DNA of 64,000 nt, from contig JAAAXW010000114.1 of the NCBI GenBank assembly GCA_015680625.1, forward strand, positions 1 to 64,000, read 5' to 3'. The DNA comes from Mortierella hygrophila. Lineage: Eukaryota > Mortierellomycota > Mortierellomycetes > Mortierellales > Mortierellaceae. Of this stretch, positions 47,259 through 58,916 are shown in pieces. A program made the translations under genes and the position numbers. Below the pieces are notes generated by a model. That model did not search any database, was not told the origin of the DNA, and saw only the letters and a list, made by a program, of their open reading frames with translations. Numbering within the stretch: the stretch's first letter is position 1; every line of letters begins with the position of its first letter.

Positions 47259-47828
47259 CTTGACTGACCGTAACGCTGTCGAGCGAAGAAGGCAGAGTGA
47301 GGTGTAGTAGCGAAGGAATGCGGTGGTGTGAAATGAGATGGAGCGTGGTGAAGAAGAGGAAAGAAGGTGGGAAGGTAGTGAAGGTGAGAATGTGGAAGTG
47401 AATGTTCAAAAGGATGAGTTCGCGATGGTGCGTGAGAAGGAAGGAGAGATGGAATGAAGGGAACGAGAAGAAGGAAAGGAATAGGAGAGAAGCATCAAAA
47501 GAAAAAAAGGAGAGAAAGGCGCAAAGGGGGACAAGACGATAAGACGACAGGTATAAGAGAGAAAGAGAGGGAGGATGCAAGCCAACCAGCCAGCCAGCGA
47601 GCACTTGGGCTTCTTTGCACCCCTCATTCACGGGAAATAAAGGGGGCCGGTGATCAAGGCACATGCATACTCAAATAATATCTTCAGGCACTTTACTCCT
47701 TGATATCGCTTCTTCCCTTCTCGTCTCTTCTCTTCTCTCCTCTACGAGGACTATTATTATTCTTATTCTTGGTGTTGTCCATGCTGCTGTTATCTACGGG
47801 GTCACGCCCAGAAGGGCTGGTATCTATC
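47259..47828. other. Spacer between two minus-strand genes
   Basis: No gene is seen. This is the promoter and leader of the FHIP gene and the 3' flank of GDA1. On the minus strand it is strongly CT-rich, as in other 5' leaders of this window. Confidence 0.5.
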
Positions 47829-49702
47829 TCAGATCAACGATCCAACAAACCAATTGTCCTCCAGAATGGCAATGCTTCCACCGACCGTCCAACCTGTCTC
47901 GTATCCCTTCAGCTTCTTGGCCAGCTTGATCTTGCGTGCCTTAGGAATGCCATAACCATGCTGGAGGAGCCCATAGATGAACCTCAGATCCATACAGATG
48001 TTTGCAGACTTGCGGAGCTCCTTCATAGCCTCGGCAGAGCCCTGAAACTCAAGGAAGCCGTCCTCGTCGCCAATGCAGACCCGTTCCGCCAGTTCCTCGA
48101 TCTCCCCAATCGTCATCTCCTGAGCCAGCGTAGCACTGCCGAGTCGGAAAGGTGCCGTCAGATCGAAAAAGAACGAAAACGCGTAAATATCGTCCTCGGC
48201 AGTGGCATGAAGCGATGGCTGATAGACTCCGTTGAAGGAGCAGGGCGACATGTCACACTTCTTGTGCTTGTAAAATATGGCCTCCACCATAGCCTTGCAC
48301 TGATCCGTTGGATCCGAAACGCCCACAAGAACGACCTGCTCATTGTCTGCGGTCACAAAGTCCTGACGAGTGCCGACCGGTTGGCAAGGATGCGCGTATT
48401 CCTTGTCGCCAAGAGAGACTCCATGATTAGAATCCAGAGGATTAGCGACGACGTAGTTGTTGATTTGAGAACGCGCCATGATCAGTCCGTAGCCGAGATG
48501 AGAGTGTTGGTATAGAACATATTCGTTTCCGTTAAAGTTCATCGGGTATCGGTGACCTCCTTGTGCGACCGAGTGTCCGCCCACGACGCGTGGTTCAAAA
48601 ACAACTTGTGTCGAGGCCCCTCCGAGATCCAAGATCGCCACAGTGGGTATCTTCTTAAAAGATTTGAATCGTCCCAGCAGATAGTTGACTGTGACCCATG
48701 CATACACACCTACATGCGAAAAAATGGGATCGTTCTCAGTGAGTATAATAATCAATTGGTCCTCAAAAGCAGAAACGACTAAAACGCTAACAACACTTGC
48801 ATACCTTCGTCCGCGCCATCCATGACAGCGACTCCTTGATCCTCGACGATAGGGAATGGGTACATGGATCCAAGCCTCCTGCGAACAGCCGCCAGGATCA
48901 TCTCTGACTTGTCTTCTCCCAAGAGCCGCAAACCCGCTGTAGCCTTGACCGCAACTGGTGTACTTGAATGGAGGTAAGTAGGGACAGTCTTGAGAGCGAG
49001 ATCTAACAGTTTGTCAAGACTCTTAGCAGCACCTTCCGAGTCGCCGTCGTACGAAGACAACCCTGGCTCGACATGTCCAAAAGTATCGCCTTCCAGCTCA
49101 GGTGTAGCGTTGCAATAGTTGAACTTGTAGACGTGAATCCGAGAGCCCATGGATCCAGCATCGACCATGAGGACATACTGGACTAGAGGTCTTCCTGGGT
49201 GTGCCTTTCTGCAGTGTGCCGAAGTGATGTTGTTAGGCCATGGTCTCGAAGCATGCAATTCTACGTAGTATAGAGTAAGGAACAGACATGGTCAGACAAC
49301 ATTCCCATGACCAATTAGTTGGCACATGCATTTCCCTTTCGTTGATAACTAACCCCTCGAAAACAGGCGCTCATGGGCTTGGGGAATAAAGACAAAGAGG
49401 GCAGCAAGTAAAATGACCGCAAGTGTCCAGTACAACCGATTCGCCACAAGAAGGTCTGCAAGCGATCTAGTCGGTCGAGGCTTGTCCGTCTTGGTTCGGA
49501 CAGGGCCGCCCTGTGCTGCTGCGTCGGGGATGGGTGCGGGGTTTGGAGAATTGGGCTTGGGTATCGTTGCAATGTGCCGCCTTGTTGCCGTTGTTGTCGC
49601 AGTAGAGTTGATTGGGTTGGGGTCTAGGGATGCAAGGTTGTCTTCTTGGTCGCTGCTGCTCCTTCGTGTGAGTGATGCGACCGGTTTGTGGTCCTGGATC
49701 AT
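47829..49702 (-). CDS. GDA1: Golgi guanosine diphosphatase (GDA1/CD39 nucleoside phosphatase family)
   Basis: Gda1 hydrolyses GDP to GMP in the Golgi lumen, which lets GDP-mannose import continue for glycosylation. Three minus-strand exons (49354-49702, 48805-49260, 47829-48709) join in phase and give 561 aa (518 in yeast). It is a type II membrane protein: a cytoplasmic tail of about 88 residues, one helix (LYWTLAVILLAALFVFIP, about 90-107), then the lumenal domain with NIT and other possible N-glycosylation sites. Apyrase conserved regions: VDAGSMGSR (149-157), KATAGLRLLG, GVYAWVTVNYLLG, LDLGGASTQVVFE, and WTVGGSIAILED near the end. The first has Met154 where Ser/Thr is usual in the phosphate loop. 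The start ATG 49702 is the first in frame before the tail. It shares a 742-bp divergent spacer with the next gene. Confidence 0.93.
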
Positions 49703-50444
49703 TTGGGATGTAAGCTGTGCAGCAATGAAGGGAGATGGTAAATGGAGAGGAGAGAGTGTCTGTGCAGGAGAAAGAGTGACCGTTGGTCGATTGCCAGTGA
49801 GGAGTGAATGAGTGAATAATGAGTAGAAGTAAGAGAACGGTTGATGTAGAAAAATACGAGAGGAGGGAGGCACAAAGATTAACTTTGTGGGAAAAAAAAA
49901 AAAAAAGTAAAAGTAAAAAAAAAATGACAGCAGAAGATGGTGACAAAGAAAGAGAGAGCCGCACCCCCTCGCCTTCGGACCAATCGGCGCCACCAAGTTT
50001 CGATTGATGGCTTTGTTGTCCGGCAAGCAACGATAGCCAAGTACTGGGGCCTGGAACCTCCGCTGATGAATTGAACACAGGTCCGAGCTTCTTGGGATCC
50101 CCATTATATGGCGCAAGCGTTCTTATCAGTTATCAGTGGCGTCAATTGTGCCTGGTAGGTCCCTTTTATCATAATTTGCATCAGTCAATGATAAAAGTTA
50201 GTGGCAAGGATCGTGAGCTCTGGGACAAGCCACTTTGTTCGCCTTTTTTTCATTTTGACTCTCTTTGGCACTGCTCTTCACGTTCTCCGCTTCTTCCAGC
50301 ATCGACGCCTTCACTCGCCTTTTCACGTCAGCCAGAAATCCACGCCACATCCGGAGAACACAACCGCATCCCATCGCCTCCACCTGCAATAACAACAACA
50401 GCAGCACACACATACCCCTTCGTCGCCACTGAAACACAAAAGGG
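49703..50444. promoter_or_regulatory. Divergent promoter region, GDA1 / homeodomain gene
   Basis: The spacer lies between two genes transcribed away from each other. On its GDA1 side it contains A-rich runs (about 49892-49925). On the plus-strand side a CT-rich leader precedes ATG 50445. No TATA box stands out. Shared regulation is possible but not shown. Confidence 0.45.
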
Positions 50445-53400
50445 ATGGCCTCAGGCCAGAATCCTTGGGACGGTTACCCGCCCTTACCCTCACCTTCCTT
50501 ACCTTCCTTGCCTTCCTTACCCTCCTTACCCTCAACCTCGTCCTCCGGATCCAATGGGACTAATGGAGGAGACAGCAGTAGAGCTTCTGAATCAATGCAG
50601 ATTCAGAGGAGATTCTTTGTCTCATCCGTGAATATACCTTTCATATACAACGGACCACCGCCTTCGAATGACAGCGGCTCAAGTTCTCAGGCAGCTGCTC
50701 AGGCTTCTGGAAGCACGCGCCAAGAGACTTCTGGTGAGAACACGCGAGACATGAAAATGTGAGATCCTGGAAATAACCACGCGTCAGCTCTGCCCTTGCG
50801 CAGTAAACCGTTCCTGCAAGGAACGAAGCAGATACGCGCCTACAGAATTAAACAGAAGTAGTCAACTGAACTGGCGGATGTTAACACCGTTCCTTTGGTC
50901 TTTTGTTTCACATGGAAATAGCTAGACCAGCCCTTACCATTGCTACCCCGGTCACAATCACGAGCTCACACCCAACAACATTAGTACGGACCACTGCGGA
51001 TCAGAGAGAGTATCTCGAGTCAATCTTCAAGAAGAAACCAAGACCAGAGACGGATGAAATCTTAGAGATTGCAGCCAGGTTGTCATTAACCGTAACAAAG
51101 GTAGGGCTTGCTTCTGCTTCCTTGGCATGGATGGTTGACGAAAACTCGCGCATATGATAAGCTTTCTGTCTCGTTGCTAAATCGAAAAGCATGTATGCGT
51201 TATTATCAACTGTTAGGTTCGGAATTGGTTCACCAACAGGCGCTCCAAAGCGAAGAGGGAAGCGGCAGAGGTTCCGCTGCAGATGCCTCCTTCCCATACT
51301 ATACCTCCTCACGCCACCTTGTCGGCAGCAATTGCTCCGCAGGTACAAGGCCACCCTTCGCGGAGCGAACCAGCACGGAACGAGCCATCTCGGAGCGAGG
51401 CCTCAAGGAATGAGCCATCATGGAGCGAGGCCTCAAGGAACGAGCCATCACGGAGCGAGGCCTTAAGGAACGAGCCTACACGGAATGTCGCGCCAACTTT
51501 TGCCTCCAGCGCTTCAACAAGGTAAGACAAATTGTCAGCATATCTGATGTCATAGCATGTATTGAGAAGAGATATCGATCAGCATTAGAGGTGGAGCTAA
51601 ATTTTTTGCCGTGTATATAGTAATGATCGAGAAGAAACGCCGACAGCTGATGGCATCCTGGGAAGCGGAAGCGTTAACTACCGTCCTTCTACCATACAAG
51701 CACGGAGTCTGTCCTCCTCTAAATTTCTACTTGATAAAGCGCAGCCGAACAAAGGGGACTCAAGTAACCAGGTATTGTCAGATGTTGATGTTTTGATGGG
51801 GGTTTCTAATCTATGTTGATAGCGGCCATTATTTAATAGCGAAATTACTATTTTCCTTTTTGCAATCTAGATGACGACCTCTCAAATCAGGAGCAGTTTA
51901 TTTCCCATGCTGAGAGGCGGGTCTATTGCCCACAAGGAACATGTCCCGGAGCTTGCAAAGCTTGTGCTCATGGCAGGAGACTCACTTGGGCGCAAGTATA
52001 TCATCAATTCACTTAGTTACACAAAGGACCAAAAAGTTCATGATGAGTATGTGGCGCGACTAAATTTACTCCCGGCGCCGTTTATGGTTTGAAAGCATTG
52101 ACTGTTGTATTCTAACACTGCCTGCTTTTCCGTTGAATGAGCATAGGTTTGCAAAGACTGAAGGATTGGCTAGGATTGTTGAATGGATCAAGGAGGGCAG
52201 GAAAGAGATTGATAACATGGAGGACCCATACGATGGCGAGCAGCAACCAAAGGAGGTTGTGCATATTGTTACGAATGCGATCAAGACCTTGAAACGTACG
52301 CCTCCAGAATATCGTCATTCGGACTATACGCGTGTTATGAAGCTGCTCGCGAACGACATAGCGTACCCTAAAGGTATGTTGTAGGGGTTGGTGACGTCTT
52401 TGTAATGGCGCCTTGACACACAGCCGGAAACTAACCCTTATGCATGTCTAAATTGTGTCTTGTAGAGATCGTCGAAGCGGCATCGGAACTACTTGCGGAG
52501 TGGAGCAGGACGGGGGATCGGCACAGTTCCCGGCCAGGGTCGAGTCAATTGCTGGTCGATGGCCGTAAGCGAGCCAAGTTGGATGCAGGGCCCAGTGCAG
52601 GCGCCTCCGAGGTAAGACTATTATTTCCACTGGACATTGATTAATTCCGGAAAGTGATTTGATAAATAATGTCAATGCTGACACTCTCTTTACGTTTTCC
52701 TTGTGACGATTTGATAGCCCCTCTCACAATTACCCAACTTTGTCAAAAAGTCGACTCTTTCAGCCGCCTCCAACAGGAACACAACAACCTCTTCTTCCAT
52801 GTCCTCTTCTATCACGTCCTCTTCTATCACTTCCTTCTCTTCTGCTCACGCACCCTCACCATCATCAGTACCCACCGCCAAGGGAGGGCCAGCTAGTCTA
52901 CGCACCGATAAAAGTTCCAAGCCGCTCTCAGTACTGACAGGAAGGAACCTCCCATCTAAGCCCACTACCAAGCCTACATCGCCCTCCAAGACTGCCTCTT
53001 CACCCCGTCAACCGTACTCCCCTCGAGGTCCCGTCCAGTCGCCTCGAGCAACAATCTCTCCCCGGACGGCCCAGGGCGCGTCATCCTCATCGACTTCAGA
53101 CGTTGTCTTGGGGCGGCAGCAGGATTTCTTTTCGAGTATCTCGGTGCCTTTGAATGTTACCCCGACGGCGTCCACTCTACCGCCATCAGCACCAACCACT
53201 CCCACAGCCCCAACAACTCCGACTGCTAATACAAGCACAGCCACAACCGCAACCACAACCTCATCCTCAAGCACGACCACAGGAGCAGCTATTACGCCAG
53301 CCGCCGCAAGGTCTCACATCGTCGCCCCGTCGGGCAGATTGATTTCATCTGCGCTAATCCTGAGGCCCGAGAACAGGAGGAAGAAAGCCGTTCGCTTCAG

Positions 53401-54524
53401 AGCAGGTGACGATATTAAAGAGGTTCGATTCTTTGAGTCTCACCCGGACGAGCACCGCCACGAAGAGTATGGTCGCGATGACGAGAATGATGATAGACGG
53501 GACGACGACCGAAGTGACCGAGATGACCGGGGGGATGACTGGGATGGCTGGGATAACCGAGAGAACTGGGGTGGTTATTATGATGAGGAGGATGAGAGAA
53601 GAAGGAGAATGGAGTATGAGGACGACAGGAACCGGCATTATCAGGATGATCGCGATCACGGTCGCCATGGTGACGGCCGCGGGTACGATCAAGGACGCGG
53701 GTTTGATCAAGGGTATGACAATGGGTATCCGGAGGGGTACGAACATGGACGCGCATATAGCGACGAGTATGCATACGAGCGTGGATACGAGCGCGACCAC
53801 GGCGATCGCCGTTACGATCTTGGGTATGAGCGTGGACGTAATGAATATGGACACCAAGATGGGCACGGTCATGAGTACAGGCAAGAACAGGAGCAGCACC
53901 ACCAACAGCAACAACTTCAGCACCAATACTCGGAGCAATCGTACCTAGAACCAACCCCAGAGCCAGTAGCACATGCCGACGAACCACCCGTGCCAGCCGT
54001 GCCAGCAGTCCCGACCTTCCAGTTTCCCGAGGAAGAAACTAAAAAACTCGTCCGAGGCGACCTCTGGCGACCTCCGCAGAAACTCATGATTGAGCATCCC
54101 GAGGACAAGCGTCGCGTGGAGCCGGCGACATTCGGCGAAGAAAGTAAAGAAAAAATGGTTCAAGCTGAGAGGGAGAGAAATGTGCCGGTTGTTGAATACC
54201 CGGATTTGGCGTCTGTCCCGTTTTCGCCTGCGGAACCTGATGACGAGGACGAGGATATGGAGCAGGTCGATCTGAGACCCAAGCGCAAGATCGAGTTGTA
54301 TGAGGTACGAATTATTCCCACCGATTGTTGTATTCCTTTTATCGACCAAATGAAGCTTTTTGCTTGCTGGATTATCTTTACTCAACTCATTCTTTCGTTT
54401 GCACCTTTTTCATATGAATCTCTTTCTCCCTCAGCTTTCGGCCCCAATTCATACAATAGCACTGCCAATGTTGTCGATGCTTCTCCAAGCCATCCAAGCA
54501 AGACGCAAAGAGATGGAAAGCTGA
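50445..54524 (+). CDS. Homeodomain protein with TFIIS-N-like region and PNUTS-like PP1-docking motif
   Basis: Nine exons join in phase: 50445-50733, 50922-51100, 51217-51521, 51621-51771, 51871-52046, 52147-52373, 52466-52611, 52718-54304, 54435-54524; total 1049 aa. Residues about 115-172 form a homeodomain split between exons 2 and 3, with recognition helix VRNWFTNRRSKAKRE (157-171; Trp160, Phe161, Asn163, Arg164). A linker carries five 10-residue repeats (SRSEASRNEP-like). Exons 5-7 (about 309-490) are helical (LAKLVLMAGDSLGRKYIINS, EGLARIVEWIKEGRKEI) and resemble the TFIIS N-terminal/LW domain. At 714-718 KAVRF fits the PP1-binding RVxF motif; its surroundings (RKKAVRFRAGDDIKEVRFFE) align by eye with PNUTS (PPP1R10). 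A Tyr/Gly/Asp/Arg-rich repeat region follows. It is probably a nuclear PP1 regulator that binds DNA itself; this role is inferred. Start at 50445 is the first ATG of the frame. Confidence 0.85.
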
Positions 54525-54714
54525 TCGCTATGTCATGCCTGACAACTCAGTACCCTTCTCTTTTTGCGTTTCCATATTTGCCTACGTTTTTTTTTCTTTC
54601 TTCCCTTCACTTCCTACTCATTTTGTAAAAACAGACATTGTACAAGCAAGAATAAAAACACATGTATCATAGAACAAAAAACGATATCATTTCTCGATGT
54701 GATTGATTATCTTC

Positions 54715-56439
54715 TCAAAAGGCTTTGCCGAGCTCCATCTTCTTCTTGAGGGTCCGTTCAGCGCGCCAGATGGCTCCGTCCAAAAGCCCGGCGACTGTAA
54801 AGATGCCGCCGACGATGGCACAGACACCCGTCAGGAACGAGGTGAACGACCTGCGTTCTTCCTTCTGGATCACCAGCATCGGTGAGATATCAAAGTTGAA
54901 GAACACGCCTATCAAGGTATTGTACAAAGACGGTAAATGCGTTGTTGAGAAAAGAAGACATTGTATGCGGAGATAATTCATAAGCAAGAATTGGCATGGG
55001 GTGTTTTTTAATACCTGGGAGTCCATTGGGGGCTTGGACCTGGCCCCAAGCATTCTTATATTGCAAGTTCCGATTATACTGCGTCACCGAGAACTGGTTC
55101 GTGAAAACCGGCATCTTATCCAGATAATAATACCGTGTCCCCACAACCTTCAAATAATACTGAAACATAAACAACCCCTCCGTATTCTCCGCCTTCGTAT
55201 CATCCAAGGGATTATGAACATTCGGGACCTTCTCCCCAAAACTCAAATGCTCAATCTGATGCGAGAAATCCAGTCCCTGTTCCAAATACTGTTGAATATC
55301 ATGAACATGCGCGTTACCCTTCTGGAAGGATCTTCCTGGAGCAACATGGAAGTTACCGGCGACTTTGTTGACGGTGACTTTCCCGCGGATGCGACATCCT
55401 TGGTTGGCTTGTTCTTTGATCTTGTCGAGGTATCCTTCTCGGGTGCATTGTTCGATAGTTTCTGCGTGGTTGAAGGACCAGCCAGAGGCTTCGTAGGCCT
55501 TTCGGACGTCTTCGCAGGTGTTGCAGCAGCCGGATTCAGGCTTTTGGGCGCCATAGCACTCACCGCAGTAGTTCTCGCCCACCACCTTTGGATCTGGCCC
55601 TGTATCTCCCAGGTCTATTTTGTACATGTCGAGAGTTGGGGAAAGAAGAGGAAAAAGGGTTAAGACTGAGATATGACAGTCAAGGAACGACATTGACGGG
55701 CTTTGAAAACCAAATTGCCTATGCAGCATCATCCTAGAGACGCGACTGATGAACTTGGGGTTCGCACAACGTTACGTTCGGTCTTTTCGTGCTTGAGTTC
55801 GGTGCCGTCAGGAGCCAGTTGAGTTTTGTAGATCGAGTGCGCCACGTCCGCCTGATGTTCTCCCGCAACATCCATCACATCTAGCGTCAAAACTATTTTT
55901 TTTTTCAATTCAAACAACAAGAGGAGTAAAAAGGTATATGTCAAAAAACCCTTTGAAAATATGACCCTTTGATAAAAAATAAAAAAAACATACTGTCGTC
56001 CTTTTTTTTTTTTTTTTTTTTTTTTTGGTACGATCAGGGGGGAAGAGAGAGCATTACTGTAGCATGGGATCTTGCGGAAGCTGATATCGAAATCAATATC
56101 CATCTTCTCCTTCCTGCCACTATCGACCACCAACGACGACTCGACATGGATAGCCCGGTAGTTGAACAGCTCTCCAAAGAATAGGATCAGGATAATCACC
56201 GCGCTCGCCATCGTCACTTTATCCATTGCAGGGGCGAGTGAGAAAAAAAAAGATAAAAAGATGGTTGAGTACATATAAGACATGGAACGAGCTTAAAGAA
56301 GCTTATTGTTCGCGTTGACGATGAGTGAGGGAAAAAAAATGTTACCTGCAGCGCCGGTGGAAGTTTTCACTCGAAAGTCATCAAGTGTCTTTGCGTAGGC
56401 ATCGAACTGCTTAAACCTACTGAGCTTTGTTTGTGCCAT
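54715..56439 (-). CDS. ERV46: Erv46/ERGIC3-type COPII vesicle cargo receptor
   Basis: Erv46 cycles between ER and Golgi with Erv41 as a retrieval receptor for ER-resident proteins. Five minus-strand exons (56346-56439, 56058-56216, 55776-55892, 55015-55614, 54715-54908) join in phase and give 387 aa (415 in yeast, 383 in human). The N-terminal MAQTKLSRFKQFDAYAKTLD and the first helix VTMASAVIILILFFGELFNY match the family. The lumenal domain includes DVMDVAGEHQ, the Cys-rich NYCGECYGA...CCNTCEDV and the block GCRIRGKVTVNKVAGNFHVA. The second helix lies in SFLTGVCAIVGGIFTVAGLL. The C-terminus ends KKKMELGKAF; a clear Phe-based COPII exit motif is not obvious beyond the last residue. The 3' end converges with the homeodomain gene, leaving 190 bp between stop codons. 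Confidence 0.95.
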
Positions 56440-56848
56440 CTATTTAAACGTTGTCGAACTGGCAGTGAAGAGAAATGTGAATGGAGGGTTTTGGTGATGA
56501 GAAAAGGATGAATGCAGGAAAGGGACAGAGAAAGTAAGCGGTGGTAAAGGGTGAAAGAAGAAAACCTTGTGTGTGTGCCCCTTGTATCTTTTTTCGTTGT
56601 TGTCGCTCCCTTGGATTTATTTTCGCCACCTCTTTCTTTTCTTTTTGTGAATGGTGTCACAAATCAGGACAGGACAGAAAGCTAATGGATAGGGCTCATA
56701 CGCCGGCAACAGAGGTGCATGGAAAAACTATACCAAACCGTCCATTGTTCTTCTCGTACTTTGAAGGCCAGCTTTTCGTTTATGTTTATTCATTTTTTGT
56801 CCATTGGTTACATGGTAAAAGGTGTGAGAAAGACAAGAAGCAATTGTT
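56440..56848. other. Spacer between ERV46 and Derlin genes
   Basis: No gene is seen. Minus-strand CT-rich leader sequence lies just upstream of ERV46, and the Derlin 3' flank fills the rest. Confidence 0.5.
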
Positions 56849-58510
56849 CTAAGAAAGAGGATCCACTTGGTCGTGTGCCGAGGCATTGGGTCGGTTACGA
56901 GTCTCGACGCGTGGTCCACTCTCCAAAGCCGTCGTTGTCGCAGATGTTCCTGAGTCAGCTCCTCCTGCTGATGATGGCGATCCTGACGCAGATGGGAGGG
57001 TAGTTGCGGATGCGGTTGTTTCTGACTGCTCGTTCTCTGGATAATGTTCACTCTGCTCCGTATTTGCTTGTTCCGGCAAATCTTCATCCTGAAGCTCTGC
57101 AGAGATGTTCACTCCACGTTGGCGGGTCCTATGTGAGTAAAGTAAAGAAAGAAAAACACTTCAATAAAACAAAGGACAAAAACACTGATACATTCAGGGC
57201 AACATACACCTAAAAGAAAAGAAATAAACGTACAGGAAGGATGGTGTTTGAAGGTATCGTCTGCCTCCCGAAGCCTGCTCCTTGGGCCAAACGTCCTCGA
57301 AAAAGTAGTAGATGTGTCCAACGGCGATTCCCATCAGATCACCCGTTGGAAAGTGGCTGTTCAACAGGAGCGTGAATCCAAGAAGCACCCAGGGCAAATA
57401 AGGCGCTGTGAACACAAACAAGCCGAGAAAGTTTAGTGGGATTGAGGGGTTGCGCCGGGACCAGATATACACCAATGTGAATGCCAAAGGAGATCCAAGG
57501 AAAGGCATTGCCACAAATGGCGACAGACACTATTAAGTACAAGCGGCAAGGTATGAATCAATACGAATTCTGTGCAGCCTGGGATCTAATCCAATTGTTC
57601 GGAAATTGTACGTCCGCCATTCATAGTCTTCCTTGCGGGTGCTTACCAATAGAGAAATGGCAGAGAGGAAGAGCATCCAGGCATAGTCCATTGTGCGTCC
57701 GTAAAATGATCCTTCTTCCAGCATCCTACTGTATCGCACTCTATATTAAAGACATTCACATCATCAAATTGTAGTTTTAGTAACGTTTCTGTCAAAGAGG
57801 TGTGAGTGAACGAGCAAGTGCAGAACATACGCCACTTGGGTTACGAATCGGTCGTCCGCGTGTCTAGATCCAATGATTCCATTTGTACCACTGTCTCTCT
57901 CTCCTAGGAGTTGTTGCTGAATCGTCCTTTTTTGAACATTCACTTGTTTGCACTTTTCCTTGTTCCTGACGCCTCGGTTGTCAATGTCCTATCGTGAGGA
58001 CTGCGTGCTTCTTTATATCTGTCTGCAGGAAGACAGAGTGGACTTACAGGAAGAACATGTGGAAGACGAAATCCAGCCCAAGGGGTCCAAAATACAGGAA
58101 TGTCGTGATCGGTCTCCAGTACTAGCAGACAAGGGGAAAGACAAGGTCAAGGTCAGAGATGACATATCGGTGCGTACGCTGTGGGAGTCTTTATGCGAAG
58201 AGTATCAGTAAAATACAACGGTGGACTGAGGACCTACTTGGTGTTGATAAATGACCAGTTGGTAGTTAAAGTAGAGCTGAAACGCATTGGTGAATCCCGT
58301 TTGCTAATGACGGAAGGAAGAAAATAAAAAAAAAAGGCGTAAGCTGTTAATGAATGAACTGCAAGTGTTGCAAAGGAAGGACTCCTGCGTTCTTGCTTCG
58401 AAGGATAAAGGGTGTGTTACCACTGCAAGGGCGACCAGGGCAGCACCGGTGGCGAAGAGGCGAGTGACGATTGGCACATCGTAGTACCATGTCTCTATTG
58501 GGATGGCCAT
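56849..58510 (-). CDS. Derlin (Der1-like ER membrane protein)
   Basis: Derlins are inactive rhomboid relatives that help extract misfolded proteins from the ER for degradation (ERAD). Six minus-strand exons (58421-58510, 58238-58303, 58048-58121, 57647-57740, 57234-57529, 56849-57128) join in phase and give 299 aa. Signature blocks: IPIETWYYDVPIVTR at the N-terminus, YFNYQLVIYQHQYWRPITTF, GPLGLDFVFHMFFL, YSRMLEEGSFYGRTMDY, LVYIWSRRNPSIPLNF and FTAPYLPWVLLGF, plus GIAVGHIYYFFEDVWP. Six membrane segments are expected. WR after the second exon and GxxxG-like GIAVG match the rhomboid-fold WR and GxxxG motifs of Derlin-1/2. The last 93 residues are an Asp/Glu/Ser-rich cytoplasmic tail. No obvious SHP box (p97-binding) is seen in it. 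It is closer in feel to Derlin-1/2/Dfm1 than to Der1. Confidence 0.95.
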
Positions 58511-58916
58511 GCCTGTTCTGTTGTGTGTGTCCTTGCTAGGTTTTTTTGTTGGTTGTAGTTGGTTGGTTGATGGTGATTGTTGACAGTGCGGTTGGATGGA
58601 TGACTGTCAGTCCTGTATTGATGGTTGCTGTTGTCGGTGTTGATGTTTGCCTGAGTGTGTGTGAGTGTGAGTGCGAGATGGTGTGATGAGAGTCAAAAAG
58701 AAAAAAAAGAAGAAAGGAAGGGAGAATTGCCGAGTGTTGAGTCAATGAGCACGTCAAAAGAAAGAAAGGAGTATCAACGACAAGAAGCAACCAGGCAGCA
58801 GCCCACCCACCCTTGTCTATCTGTCTGGAGTCGAATTGGATGAAGTGGCGCAAATTCATTGGTGCCAGTCACATCGATATGCTTTCAAATCGCTACTAAG
58901 CACCATTTATTTAGTG
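58511..58916. other. Spacer between Derlin and thymidylate synthase genes
   Basis: No gene is seen. It contains the 5' leader of the Derlin gene (minus-strand CA-repeat and CT-rich sequence) and the thymidylate synthase 3' flank. Confidence 0.5.

Noticed and set aside
47700..48515. Plus-strand frame of 271 codons
   Set aside because: It is antisense to the third exon of GDA1, whose conserved apyrase regions fix the strand.
51343..51870. Donor GTACAA at 51343 as the end of exon 3
   Set aside because: Splicing there leaves phase 0 while the next good acceptor (51620) needs two leftover bases; the frame reads on through the repeats to GTAAGA at 51522.
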